NCBI RefSeq assembly: GCF_015477775.1
Contig: NZ_JADLQO010000018.1
Location: 141,390 to 205,389 of the forward strand
From: Nocardia abscessus
GTDB taxonomy: Bacteria; Actinomycetota; Actinomycetes; Mycobacteriales; Mycobacteriaceae
DNA length: 64,000 bases
Reading direction: 5' to 3'
Below, in pieces: positions 1 through 8,605 of the stretch. Every line of letters starts with the position of its first letter. The stretch's first letter is position 1. The notes beneath the pieces are model-generated. The model was given only the letters and a program-made list of their open reading frames with translations. It had not been told where the DNA came from and ran no database searches. The translations under genes were made by a program, and so were the position numbers.

Positions 1-446
1 CGCACTACTGCGCCGCCGACCGGCCGGCCGATCCCACGGCGCTGGCGTGCAGCTGGACCTCCTCCGGCATCCGCGTCTTCGACGTCCGGGACCCGTCCGG
101 CGTCCGCGAGATCGCCTACTACAACCCGCCCGCGCGCACGGGGCACAACACCGAGCTCGCGAATTCGCCGCACGCCCTCGCGTCGATCATCGGCCCGCCG
201 GTGCTGGCCGGTCCCGCGGTGGTGCAGGCGGTGCTGCAGGGCGGATTCGATGTCTCGCAGGCCACGAGCGAACGCACCGGCATGCTCGCCTTCGGTGACC
301 TCTCCACGGACTGGTGCTTCTCGCCGCCGGAGTGGCGCGGCAACCAGGTGTGGACCACCTGCGCCGACAACGGCTTCCTCGCGCTGGAGGTGGACCGCGA
401 CGTCTACACCCCGCCCGCCGACCAGCGCTCGACCACGGGATCATGA
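1..446 (+). CDS. C-terminal part of an LVIVD-type secreted protein (partial)
   Basis: The reading frame is open from the window edge to a TGA at 444-446, so only about the last 147 residues are present. It contains phrases typical of LVIVD/beta-propeller surface proteins, such as GIRVFDVRDPSGVREIAYY and GNQVWTTCADNGFLALEV. Such proteins are usually exported and have no assigned enzymatic role. Its stop overlaps the ATG of the following DUF305 gene (ATGA), so the two are probably cotranslated. The N-terminus and any signal peptide lie outside the window. The family call rests on repeat-like phrases only. Confidence 0.65.
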   Translation, partial: HYCAADRPADPTALACSWTSSGIRVFDVRDPSGVREIAYYNPPARTGHNTELANSPHALASIIGPPVLAGPAVVQAVLQGGFDVSQATSERTGMLAFGDLSTDWCFSPPEWRGNQVWTTCADNGFLALEVDRDVYTPPADQRSTTGS

Positions 447-1093
447 CCCGCGGCGCGTGGTCCAAGGCCGCCGCGCTCGCCGCCCTGGCCGTGCTGCTGC
501 TGGTGGCGGTAGCGGCGCTGCGACCACTGGTGGTCGGCGCGGACGGCACCGCCGCACCTCTGCTCGACGACACCGAGATCGGTTTCGTGCGAGACATGGT
601 CGCCCACCACAACCAGGCCCTGCTCATGGTGCAGCGCCTGGACACCGGGGTCGACCCGGCGGTACGCGCGCTGGCCCAGCAGATCGCCGACAGCCAGCGC
701 ACCGAGATCGGCATGATGCTCGGCTGGCTGCGGATGGCCCGGATCGCGGTGACCAATCCGCACCCCATGGCGTGGATGGACACCGGCACGCCCGGCGCCC
801 ATCACGGCCAGGATCCGGCCGGTGCGGACCCCACCGCACACGCGACGATGCCCGGCATGGCGAGCCAGGCCGACCTCGACGCGCTCGCCGCGGCCCGCGG
901 CGACGAGGCGGCGAGCCGGTTTCTGCGCTTGATGCAGCGCCACCACTACGGCGGCATACAGATGGCGCAGGCGGCGGACCGGCGATTGAACGGCGGCGTT
1001 GTCGAGCAGACCGCCCGCGACATGATCAGCACACAAGGGCAGGAAGTCGGCGTCATCGGCTTACTGCTGGTCCGAGGGACCGCACTGCGCTGA
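443..1093 (+). CDS. DUF305 family membrane-anchored protein
   Basis: A 216-residue protein starting at the ATG that overlaps the previous stop. Residues about 6-30 form one hydrophobic segment (signal or anchor), so the rest should be extracytoplasmic. The DUF305 hallmarks are present: MVAHHNQAL near residue 52 and QRHHYGGIQMA in the second half. These His pairs form a four-helix fold related to ferritin-like proteins. DUF305 proteins are often found near metal-handling genes, but no function is established. An earlier in-frame start at 314 would overlap the upstream gene by over 100 bases and is not used. Confidence 0.85.
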   Translation: MTRGAWSKAAALAALAVLLLVAVAALRPLVVGADGTAAPLLDDTEIGFVRDMVAHHNQALLMVQRLDTGVDPAVRALAQQIADSQRTEIGMMLGWLRMARIAVTNPHPMAWMDTGTPGAHHGQDPAGADPTAHATMPGMASQADLDALAAARGDEAASRFLRLMQRHHYGGIQMAQAADRRLNGGVVEQTARDMISTQGQEVGVIGLLLVRGTALR

Positions 1094-1153
1094 GATGTAT
1101 TCGAGGTCGTCCAGCGCCGCTTCGGCCTTACCCTGCGCACCGTCGTCGAGTAC

Positions 1154-1630
1154 TTACTCCTGCGTCGAAACCGCCTGCTGTTCAGCGAGTTCGGCGAGGC
1201 GGTCGAGGGATGCCGACAGTTTGTCCGCCGTGGTGGCGCGGGCGCGGACCTGACGCTTCTCGTCGGTGAGCGTCGTCCAGTCGTAGGTGTGGGTCACTCG
1301 GGTGCGGCCCTCGCCCGCCGGCTCCAGCTCCCAGCGCCAGAGGTGGCCGGGCGGCTCTTTGCCGGGTTCGGACGGGCGCCATGCGATACGGCTGCCCTCG
1401 GCGAACTCCACCACGTGGTTGTCGCGTACGGCGCCGTTGGTCAGGGTGGTGCTGAAGACCGCACCGGCTTCGCGCACCCGCTGCCCCGTCGCGGCCTCGG
1501 CCAAGTTGTCGTTGCCGTCCCACCGCGGCTGCTCGGCGGGATCGGCGATGAGTTCGAAGATCTCCGCCGGACCCGCGCTGATCTCGCGGCTGGCGCTGAC
1601 GATACGGGGAACCTCGTTCTGGTCGGTCAC
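1154..1630 (-). CDS. SRPBCC (START-like/polyketide cyclase) family protein
   Basis: A 158-residue protein. The first residues (IVSASREISAGPAEIFELIAD) match the START/Bet v1-like pattern of an N-terminal strand followed by a helix, and PRWDGNDN and WRWELEP follow as expected. These domains form a hydrophobic cavity that binds lipids or small ligands; the ligand is unknown. It is transcribed divergently from the FabG-like SDR, and the roughly 130-bp gap would hold both promoters. No catalytic residues can be assigned. Confidence 0.8.
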   Translation of the reverse strand: MTDQNEVPRIVSASREISAGPAEIFELIADPAEQPRWDGNDNLAEAATGQRVREAGAVFSTTLTNGAVRDNHVVEFAEGSRIAWRPSEPGKEPPGHLWRWELEPAGEGRTRVTHTYDWTTLTDEKRQVRARATTADKLSASLDRLAELAEQQAVSTQE

Positions 1631-1798
1631 GTGCCGATCGAAGCATCGGGCGTACAGCTGAGCAAGCCTTCTGCTCGAGCTTCGAGGTAATTCCGGCGCC
1701 GATGCGGGCGCGTGCCCGGCGGCGGGTCGCCGCCGTCATCACGGCGGAGGCGGTGCGGTATGACTGACTCGACATCCGACCGACGAAGGGATGCGCTC

Positions 1799-2551
1799 AT
1801 GGGCGAGCGAGTTGCGATAGTGTCCGGCGCCGCACGAGGGATCGGTGCGGCGATCGCCGGGCGATTGGCCGCGGACGGGCTTCGGGTCGGCGTGCTCGAC
1901 CTCGACGCGGCTGCCTGCGCGGGCACCGTCGGCGCGATCACCGAGGCGGGCGGGCAAGCCGTCGCACTCGGCGCCGACGTATCGGACGAGGAGTCGGTGG
2001 CCGCCGCCGTCCGGCAACTGGAGGACGAACTGGGCGCGCCGACCGTCGTGGTGAACAACGCGGGCATCCTGCGGGACAACCTGCTGTTCAAGATGACCGT
2101 CGAGGACTGGGATGCGGTGCTGAACGTGCACCTGCGCGGAGCGTTCCTGCTCACCCGCGCGGTGCAGAAGTACATGGTCGAACAGAAGTGGGGACGGGTG
2201 GTCAACCTGTCGAGCACCTCGGCGCTCGGCAACCGTGGTCAAGCCAACTACTCGGCGGCCAAGGCGGGCATGCAAGGATTCACCAAGACCTTGGCGTTCG
2301 AACTGGGCAAGTTCGGTGTCACGGCCAACGCCATCGCCCCCGGTTTCATCGTCACCGACATGACCGCCGCCACCGCCGACCGCGTCGGCGTCTCGTTCGA
2401 GGACTTCCAGAAAGCGGCCGCGGCGCAGATTCCGGTGCAGCGGGTCGGCACTCCCGAGGACATCGCGCATACCGCCTCGTTCCTGGTGAGCGAGGGCGCG
2501 GGTTTCGTCTCCGGCCAGGTGATCTACGTGGCGGGCGGTCCGACCGACTGA
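1799..2551 (+). CDS. SDR family 3-oxoacyl-[ACP] reductase-like protein
   Basis: A 250-residue classical short-chain dehydrogenase of the FabG type. The cofactor motif appears as SGAARGIG at the N-terminus, NNAG in the middle, and the catalytic Ser and YSAAK (Tyr-x-x-x-Lys) at SSTSALGNRGQANYSAAK. It ends with VSGQVIYVAGG, as FabG proteins do. I chose ATG 1799, preceded by GAAGGG at a good distance, because it gives the normal family length. ATG 1760 (13 residues longer, with GGAGG upstream) is possible. It should reduce a 3-oxoacyl thioester or a related ketone with NAD(P)H. The substrate is not evident. Confidence 0.85.
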   Translation: MGERVAIVSGAARGIGAAIAGRLAADGLRVGVLDLDAAACAGTVGAITEAGGQAVALGADVSDEESVAAAVRQLEDELGAPTVVVNNAGILRDNLLFKMTVEDWDAVLNVHLRGAFLLTRAVQKYMVEQKWGRVVNLSSTSALGNRGQANYSAAKAGMQGFTKTLAFELGKFGVTANAIAPGFIVTDMTAATADRVGVSFEDFQKAAAAQIPVQRVGTPEDIAHTASFLVSEGAGFVSGQVIYVAGGPTD

Positions 2552-2606
2552 CGCCGCCGCCCCGCCCGGCGTGTGGCGGCGGGCGGGGGCGGTAACGTCG
2601 CAGCAC

Positions 2607-3473
2607 ATGAACCGGCGTGCGGCTCGTCGTACCGTGACGAGCTATGTTCTTCTGCTGCCGAGCCTGATCGGTGTCGGAGTGTTCCTTGTGCTGCCGATCC
2701 TGGTGGTGACATGGCTCAGTCTGCACAGCTGGAACCTGTTGGGACCCATGCGATTCGTGGGGCTGAGCAACTGGCGCTCGGTACTGGGTGACGCCGCGTT
2801 CGGCCATGCCCTGCTGGTGACGCTGGCATTGACCGCGATCGTGGTCCCCGTGCAGACCGTGCTGGGTTTCACGGTCGCGGCTCTGCTGGCGCGGCGGCGC
2901 GGTGCGACGGGTCTGCGGGTGCTGTACGCGCTGCCGTGGATGTGCGCGCCGGTGGCGGTGGGCGTGGTGTGGCAGTGGATGTTCGCGCCGACCGGGGGCG
3001 CCGTCAACGCCGTGCTCGGCCGGCGCGTCGAATGGCTGTCGGATCCGGCGCTGGCGCTGCCGTCGGTGGCCGCGGTGAGCGTGTGGGCGAACTTCGGGTA
3101 CGTGGCACTGTTCTTCGTGGCCGGGATCCGCGCGATACCGAGTGAGATCCTCGACGCGGGAGCGCTGGACGGGGCCACCGGCTGGCGCCGGATCCGCTGG
3201 CTGATCCTGCCGCTGCTGCGCCCGACGATGTTCTTCGTGCTCGTCACGGGTGTGCTCACCGCGTTCCAGACCTTCGACACCGTGTACGCGCTGACCAAGG
3301 GCGGACCGGGCGATCGCACGGACGTGGTCGCGATGCGGATCTTCTCCGAGGCGTTCGACGCGGCTCGGCCCGGGCGCGCCGCCGTCATGGCACTCGTGGT
3401 GTTCGCGGTGATGCTGGCGATCACCGTGGCACAGCACCGCTACTTCCGGGATCGGACCACCTATGAGCTCTGA
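2607..3473 (+). CDS. Sugar ABC transporter permease (MalF/UgpA type)
   Basis: A 288-residue polytopic membrane protein with about six hydrophobic segments. The EAA loop that contacts the ATPase is visible as ILDAGALDGATGWRRIRWLILP, and the family phrase TFDTVYALTKGGPG follows. It forms the membrane channel with the next permease. The start is the ATG after GGTAACGTCGCAGCAC; no strong Shine-Dalgarno site is visible. Its end overlaps the next gene by 11 bases. The imported sugar or glycerol derivative cannot be told from sequence. Confidence 0.9.
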   Translation: MNRRAARRTVTSYVLLLPSLIGVGVFLVLPILVVTWLSLHSWNLLGPMRFVGLSNWRSVLGDAAFGHALLVTLALTAIVVPVQTVLGFTVAALLARRRGATGLRVLYALPWMCAPVAVGVVWQWMFAPTGGAVNAVLGRRVEWLSDPALALPSVAAVSVWANFGYVALFFVAGIRAIPSEILDAGALDGATGWRRIRWLILPLLRPTMFFVLVTGVLTAFQTFDTVYALTKGGPGDRTDVVAMRIFSEAFDAARPGRAAVMALVVFAVMLAITVAQHRYFRDRTTYEL

Positions 3474-4284
3474 ACGTCTCCGTTCCACGGCGGCTTACGC
3501 GGTGGTCTCGGCCGGTGCGCTACTGACCGTCGCGCCGCTGCTGCTCAGCGCGGTCACCGCGGTGAAGACGCCCGACCAGTTCGCGGCCGGATCGCCACTG
3601 GCCCTGCCGCATCCGGCCACCACGGACAACTTCCGGACCGTCCTGGACTACGGGTTCGGGCGGGCGGTGCTGGTGACCGCGCTGATGACGGTCTTCGTCA
3701 CCGGCGGCCAGCTGGTCACCTCCGTGGCGGCGGCGTACGCGTTCGCCCGCACCGAGTTCCCGGGCCGCGATGCGCTGTTCTGGGTGTATCTGGCCACCAT
3801 GATGGTGCCGCCCATGGTGACGTTGATCCCGCTGTATCTGATGTTCGCGCAACTGGAGCTGCTCAACACCTTCTGGGCGCTGGTACTGCCGTTCGTGTTC
3901 GGCTCGCCCTACGCGGTCTTCCTGCTGCGCCAGTATTTTCGCGCGATTCCGCAGGAGCTGATCGGTGCGGCGCGGCTCGACGGCGCGAATACCCTCGACA
4001 TCATCGTGCACGTGATGGTGCCGATGAGCAGGCCGGTGCTGGCGACGCTGACGCTCATCACGATCGTCTCGCAGTGGAACAACTTCATGTGGCCGCTGGT
4101 CGCGAGCAGCGGCCGCTCGTGGCAGGTGCTGACCGTGGCGACGGCGAATCTGCAGACCCGGTACAACGCGCAGTGGACCCTGGTGATGGCGGCCACGACG
4201 CTGGCCATCGCGCCTTTGGTGGTGCTGTTCGTGGTCTTTCAGCGGCAGGTGCTGCGCTCGATCGCGTGGACGGGAGTCAAATGA
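3463..4284 (+). CDS. Sugar ABC transporter permease (MalG/UgpE type)
   Basis: A 273-residue partner permease with about six transmembrane segments. Its EAA loop reads ELIGAARLDGANTLDIIVH, and it ends in the short basic tail usual for MalG-type subunits. It overlaps the upstream permease by 11 bases and its stop overlaps the binding-protein ATG (ATGA), so the three genes form one tightly coupled unit. No nucleotide-binding subunit is encoded next to them. In this class a shared MsmK/UgpC-type ATPase elsewhere in the genome often serves several importers. Confidence 0.9.
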   Translation: MSSERLRSTAAYAVVSAGALLTVAPLLLSAVTAVKTPDQFAAGSPLALPHPATTDNFRTVLDYGFGRAVLVTALMTVFVTGGQLVTSVAAAYAFARTEFPGRDALFWVYLATMMVPPMVTLIPLYLMFAQLELLNTFWALVLPFVFGSPYAVFLLRQYFRAIPQELIGAARLDGANTLDIIVHVMVPMSRPVLATLTLITIVSQWNNFMWPLVASSGRSWQVLTVATANLQTRYNAQWTLVMAATTLAIAPLVVLFVVFQRQVLRSIAWTGVK

Positions 4285-5555
4285 GGACCTCGACCCGCGT
4301 GCTACTCGCCCTCGCGCTCGCCGCCGCGCTGCTGGTGGGCGCCGTCTTGTGGCTGGGCCGCGGCGGTGAAGGGACCGGCCGCACCGTGGTGGGATTGCGG
4401 ATCTGGGACGAGAGTTTCGTTCCCCGCTATCGAGCCTCGCTCGCGGAGTTCGAACGGGCGAATCCCGACCTCGAAGTGCGGATCACGGTGGTGCCGTGGT
4501 CGACCTATCAGCAGAAGCTGCGCTTGGACGTGGCGGGCGGCACCGCCGACGACCTGTTCTGGACCAACCTGTACGAGGACTACGCCGATGCCGGGCGGTT
4601 GCTCGACATCGGGGCGGCGCTCGGTCCCGACGCCGCGCGGTCCTGGGACCCGTCGGCGGTCGCGCAGTACACCCGTGACGGAACACTCTGGGCGGTACCG
4701 CAATTCGTCGACGCGGGCACAGCGGTGTACTACAACCGGGAATTGCTCGCTGCCGCACAGGTGGATCCCGCCGAGCTGGCCGCGCTGCGGTGGAGTCCGC
4801 ACGGTGACGACGGCTTACGTCCGCTGCTGCGCAGGCTGGCGGCGGTCGGCGCGTGGGCGTACAACGCGGGCCACGACTTCCAGTCCATCGAGCTGCCGTA
4901 TCTGGGTTCGGCGGGCGCGCGATTCCAGGACGACCACGACCGCTTCGTGTTCGACAGCCCGCAAGGCATCGCGGCGTTCGATTATCTGGTGCGGTTGATC
5001 GCCGAGGGGCTCACGCCCTCGCCCGCGGACACCAACACCAATCCCGACTTCGCGAAGAATGCCTTCCTGCAAGGCAAACTCGCGCTGTTCCAGTCGGGAA
5101 CGTTCAACCTCGCGCAGATCTCCGAGCAGGCCCGCTTCCCGTGGGGCGTAGCGCTGCTGCCCGAAGGCCCGGACGGACGGGTGAGCACGAACAACGCGAT
5201 CGGCGTCGCCGCGAACGCCGACACCCGGCATCCGGACGCGGTGCGCCGGGTCCTGGCCTGGCTCGGCAGCGGCGCGGGCAATCGCTACCTGGCCGAGGAC
5301 GGCGCCGCCATTCCGGCCGTCGTCGCCGAACAGCAGCGCTATCGCGACTATTGGGGCGGGAAGGGAGTAGACGTCGCGCCCTTCTTCGACGTGCTGCGCG
5401 GCCCGCGCATCTCCTCCGGCGGCGGGCCGGGCTTCCCGGCCGCGCTCCGCGCCGTCGATCCGATCTTCGCCGAGATGTATCTGCGCCGGATTCCGGTGCC
5501 GGAAGCGCTGTCCCGCGCGCGCTCCACGGCCGAGTCGGCCGCCGCCCAGAACTGA
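4281..5555 (+). CDS. Sugar ABC transporter substrate-binding protein
   Basis: A 424-residue extracytoplasmic binding protein of the family-1 type. Residues 6-26 are hydrophobic, followed by a mature domain beginning GLRIWDES and containing typical phrases such as LRLDVAGGTADDLFWTNLYEDYADAG, and ALFQSGTFNLAQIS. Unusually for a Gram-positive binding protein, the leader has no lipobox cysteine, so the hydrophobic segment is probably an uncleaved anchor or a plain signal peptide. It should hand ligand to the two permeases encoded just upstream. Confidence 0.88.
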   Translation: MRTSTRVLLALALAAALLVGAVLWLGRGGEGTGRTVVGLRIWDESFVPRYRASLAEFERANPDLEVRITVVPWSTYQQKLRLDVAGGTADDLFWTNLYEDYADAGRLLDIGAALGPDAARSWDPSAVAQYTRDGTLWAVPQFVDAGTAVYYNRELLAAAQVDPAELAALRWSPHGDDGLRPLLRRLAAVGAWAYNAGHDFQSIELPYLGSAGARFQDDHDRFVFDSPQGIAAFDYLVRLIAEGLTPSPADTNTNPDFAKNAFLQGKLALFQSGTFNLAQISEQARFPWGVALLPEGPDGRVSTNNAIGVAANADTRHPDAVRRVLAWLGSGAGNRYLAEDGAAIPAVVAEQQRYRDYWGGKGVDVAPFFDVLRGPRISSGGGPGFPAALRAVDPIFAEMYLRRIPVPEALSRARSTAESAAAQN

Positions 5556-5575
5556 GCGAGGATGCTGCGCGACGA

Positions 5576-5844
5576 TCAGTGTGACCAGTCCACCCCCACT
5601 GCCGCTGGGCGGTGAACAGCACGGATGTCGAATGGCGATATCCCAGGTGCAGACGCCGTTGGATCTGCGTGCGCACCTCGTCGACGAGGTCGACGTCGCG
5701 CCGTGGCGTGCCCGGGCCGACGACGAAGGCCAGTTCCACATCGAGCCTGCTCCCGACTTTGGAAGCGCGCCCGCGATTCCCCACACCAGGGGACAGCACG
5801 ACGAAGCACACCGAGGCCCGCAGCGAGAACAGAAGCGCGCGCAC
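5576..5844 (-). pseudogene. Possible broken Asp23/Gls24-like gene
   Basis: Starting 7 bases after the stop of the downstream-oriented YhgE-like gene, one minus-strand frame opens with GTG at 5844 and keeps high third-position GC for about 75 codons. It contains LDVELAFVVGPGTPRRDVDL followed by VDEVRTQIQRRL, which resembles the beta-strand/helix core of Asp23/Gls24 envelope-stress proteins. The frame then runs on without a stop into the antisense of the binding-protein gene. A neighbouring frame instead ends in WSH-stop at 5576. A single-base shift near 5650 would join them. The resemblance is weak and this could be non-coding. Confidence 0.25.
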
Positions 5845-5851
5845 GGCCGGA

Positions 5852-7141
5852 CTACGTCTCGGCGCCGCGACCGCGATCCGCGGTGCGCGCCAACCCTTTC
5901 CGGTCGTAGAAGATCGTCACCGCCGCACCGAAGCACAGGCCGATGACGAGTCCGAGCAACGCCATCCAGATACCGCGTTCCAAACCCGCCGCGCCCCTGG
6001 CTTCGAAATAGAGAATGGCGCGGATGCCGAGAAAGACCTGGTGCATCGGCTCGAAGATGGACAGCCAGGCGAAGTACGTGGGTGTCGCTTCGATCGGCAC
6101 CGTTCCGCCTGCCGAGGGCAGCCCCAGGACGATGAACAGGATCAGGTTCACCAGCATGCCCACGGCTCCGAACGCGGCCAGTATCGACAGCGCCGTGACG
6201 CCGACGGCGAGAATGGCGAACGCGCTGTAGAGGAACAACAGCAGGGCCCGGTCGATGGGCATGTCCAAGACCGTCGCGACCGCCAGGAACAGGGCGGACA
6301 CGATCGGTGCGACGACGGCGAGAACGCCCCACTTGAGCAACAGTGTCCGTACCCGGGAGATCGGGGTGGGCGGGTAGTGCACGTACCACGGCCCGTATTC
6401 GGTGGGTGTGAAGCCGAGGGAGGCGTCCACCATGGTGTGGATGATCATGGCGCCGGTGAATCCGGCCAGCAGGATCAGCAGCGTGTAGAAGAAGGCCGAC
6501 AGCCCGCCGCCGGTGCCTTCGGGCAGCGGCCGGTACGGCGCGATCACCACGTCGATGGGATCGGCCAGCAGCAACTGACTGGCGCCGGACAGCGGCGGCG
6601 GGGCCGTTCCGGAGGACCGGAGCTGGGCGTCGACGGTGTCGGTGAGCTGCTTGCCGACGGTGGCGTCGACCTTCTCCAGCGCCTGTTCGGCGATCCGGAG
6701 CGTGATCTGCGTGGCATAGGTCCCGGTGCGCGGGTTGGTTTCGACGGTGATCACCGGTCGGTCGACCTTCCCGGAAACCACACTCGCTGCGCCGAGGATG
6801 GCGAGCCGCTTCGTGAAATCGCTCGGGATGACGATCGCTCCGTAGATCTTGCCGTCACGCAACAGGCGCTGCGCTTCGGTGACACCGAGAACGCGCAGGT
6901 CGACTTTGTCGGCCGGGACGTTCGCGGTGAGCGCTTCGGTGATCTGATTGCCGACGTTGGCCGGCTGCCCGCCCAACGTGTCACCGACATCCTGATTCAC
7001 GACGGCCAGCGGCAGGTCGTGCAGATTCTTCTCCGGGTTGACGACGTACCCCAGGTACATCACCGACAGCAAGGCCATGAGCAGGGTGACGACCACGACG
7101 GGTCTGGTCCAGGTACGAACACGCGTGGGCTTCCCTGCCAT
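5852..7141 (-). CDS. YhgE/Pip-type membrane protein (DUF3533/ABC-2 permease-like)
   Basis: A 429-residue protein with the layout of the YhgE/Pip (SNG1-like) family: one N-terminal transmembrane segment (about residues 13-33), an extracytoplasmic domain starting LPLAVVNQD, then five or six membrane segments in the C-terminal half. The phrase GKIYGAIVIPSDFTKRL is characteristic of this family and of ABC-2 type permeases. Relatives act in phage infection, type VII secretion or lipid and drug export; the role here is unknown. Start is ATG with GAGAGGAGCC just upstream. Confidence 0.82.
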   Translation of the reverse strand: MAGKPTRVRTWTRPVVVVTLLMALLSVMYLGYVVNPEKNLHDLPLAVVNQDVGDTLGGQPANVGNQITEALTANVPADKVDLRVLGVTEAQRLLRDGKIYGAIVIPSDFTKRLAILGAASVVSGKVDRPVITVETNPRTGTYATQITLRIAEQALEKVDATVGKQLTDTVDAQLRSSGTAPPPLSGASQLLLADPIDVVIAPYRPLPEGTGGGLSAFFYTLLILLAGFTGAMIIHTMVDASLGFTPTEYGPWYVHYPPTPISRVRTLLLKWGVLAVVAPIVSALFLAVATVLDMPIDRALLLFLYSAFAILAVGVTALSILAAFGAVGMLVNLILFIVLGLPSAGGTVPIEATPTYFAWLSIFEPMHQVFLGIRAILYFEARGAAGLERGIWMALLGLVIGLCFGAAVTIFYDRKGLARTADRGRGAET

Positions 7142-7295
7142 GGGACCGGCTCCTCTCGGTGACTGCTCGGCGGTGGCGCGGACGTGTTCGGCGAACTCTT
7201 AGTTATCTTCGCCGGTGCGCGGCCGTCAAGGGCGGGATCGCGGTTGGCGAGTGTCGCTGTGCGACGCGGCCGATGGCGGATCGACACCGACCGGG

Positions 7296-8420
7296 TCAGG
7301 CGCCGACCGCTTCGGCCAGCCTGGGAAGCTGCCGCAGCGGGTTGATCCGTTCGATTTCCATCCGCTGTTCGGCGTCGAATACCTCATCGAGCCCGGGCGC
7401 CGGATCGTGCGTGCCGGTCTGCGGGAGAGTGAGCGCGCTGAACGGCCAGTCGGAACCGAAGACGACGTGCTCGCGCGTGCTGACGGCGAGCACGCTGGCC
7501 ATAGCCGCGGCCGAACCGCTCAGCGCGGTGTCGTAGTAGAAGTTCGCGATCTGGCGTTGCATGTCGAGTATCGACGGCCGGGGCAGATCGGCGGGCCAGA
7601 GTTCGCCGAGCACCGTCTGCGAGGCCACGCTGACGCGGTGGGACACGAAGGGCAGGGTGCCGCCCGCATGCGCCAGCTGGAAGCGGATGTTCGGGTAGCG
7701 CTGCGTCAAGCCGGTGGCCATCATGAAGGTCGCCGCCCGAGTGGTGTCGAAGGTGAATTCCTCCAGGAAGTCCGGCAGCGGCAGCTGCGGTTTGGCGTCG
7801 GCGGGGATGGCGGCCGGGTGCACGAATACGTAGGCGTTGCGCTGATTCAGCGCGATCATCAGTGGCTCGAAACGCGGATCGCCGAGGTAGACCCCGTCGT
7901 AGGCGGACAGCAGGACCACACCGTCGAGGTGCAGCTCGTCCAGCGCGTAGGCGGCCTCCGCGATGGAAGCGGGAATATCGGGCATCGGCAGCACCGCGAA
8001 GGCGCCGAATCGGTCGGCGTGCGTCTTGAACAGCCCCGCGGCATAGGTGTTGCAGTAGCGGGCCATGTCCTCGGCTTCCTTGCCGTGCAGGAACGACACG
8101 CCGGGGTCGGAGACCGACAGTGCCTGCGCCTGGATCCCGTAGTAGTCCATGAACGCCAGCGCCTGTTCCGGCGACCAGTCCGGCGTCGGGTATCCCCCGA
8201 TGGTGACGTGACCATGGTCGAGTAGCGCCGCGCGGTAGTCCGGCGGGAGGAAATGCGCGTGCAGGTCGATCCGGTAGGCGCCCGAGGGCGCAGGCTGCCG
8301 GGTGCGCGCCGGGGTCGCCCGAGCGACCGCCGCCGTCGCTGCGACGCCGAGCGTTCCTGCGACGACGCCGCCCAGGGCACGACGCCTGCTCATCTTCCTG
8401 CGGGATCGGAAATCGGTCAT
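7296..8420 (-). CDS. Tat-exported amidohydrolase-2 family protein
   Basis: A 374-residue metal-dependent hydrolase. The N-terminus carries a twin-arginine leader (KMSRRRALGGVVAGTLGVA), so the folded enzyme is probably exported by Tat. Motifs of the amidohydrolase-2/ACMSD family follow: DLHAHFLP (metal-binding His-x-His), FVHPA, QLAHAGGTLPF and GSDWPF (catalytic Asp). Family members hydrolyse or decarboxylate cyclic and aromatic carboxylates; most are cytoplasmic, so a Tat leader is notable. ATG 8420 has GAGGAC just upstream; ATG 8393 would also leave the twin arginines intact. The open frame continues far upstream without evidence of coding. Confidence 0.85.
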   Translation of the reverse strand: MTDFRSRRKMSRRRALGGVVAGTLGVAATAAVARATPARTRQPAPSGAYRIDLHAHFLPPDYRAALLDHGHVTIGGYPTPDWSPEQALAFMDYYGIQAQALSVSDPGVSFLHGKEAEDMARYCNTYAAGLFKTHADRFGAFAVLPMPDIPASIAEAAYALDELHLDGVVLLSAYDGVYLGDPRFEPLMIALNQRNAYVFVHPAAIPADAKPQLPLPDFLEEFTFDTTRAATFMMATGLTQRYPNIRFQLAHAGGTLPFVSHRVSVASQTVLGELWPADLPRPSILDMQRQIANFYYDTALSGSAAAMASVLAVSTREHVVFGSDWPFSALTLPQTGTHDPAPGLDEVFDAEQRMEIERINPLRQLPRLAEAVGA

Positions 8421-8605
8421 CAAAGTCCTCACGCTGCCACGAATGTCGATGAAATCATCAGTCACGATGAAACCGTCGTCAAGAGCAAATGACGAAATAG
8501 TCAGAGCCGTGGCTGTGGCCATCCAGCTACCGCTAGGCAGCACAAGGCAGCGCCCGCGCGGCCCGTCGATCACGACCTGAGTACGCGGAGAAAAGCGGCC
8601 GCGGT

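Noticed and set aside
4815..6389. A 524-codon minus-strand frame
   Set aside because: It covers antisense of the binding-protein gene and another frame of the YhgE-like gene; its sequence is low complexity.
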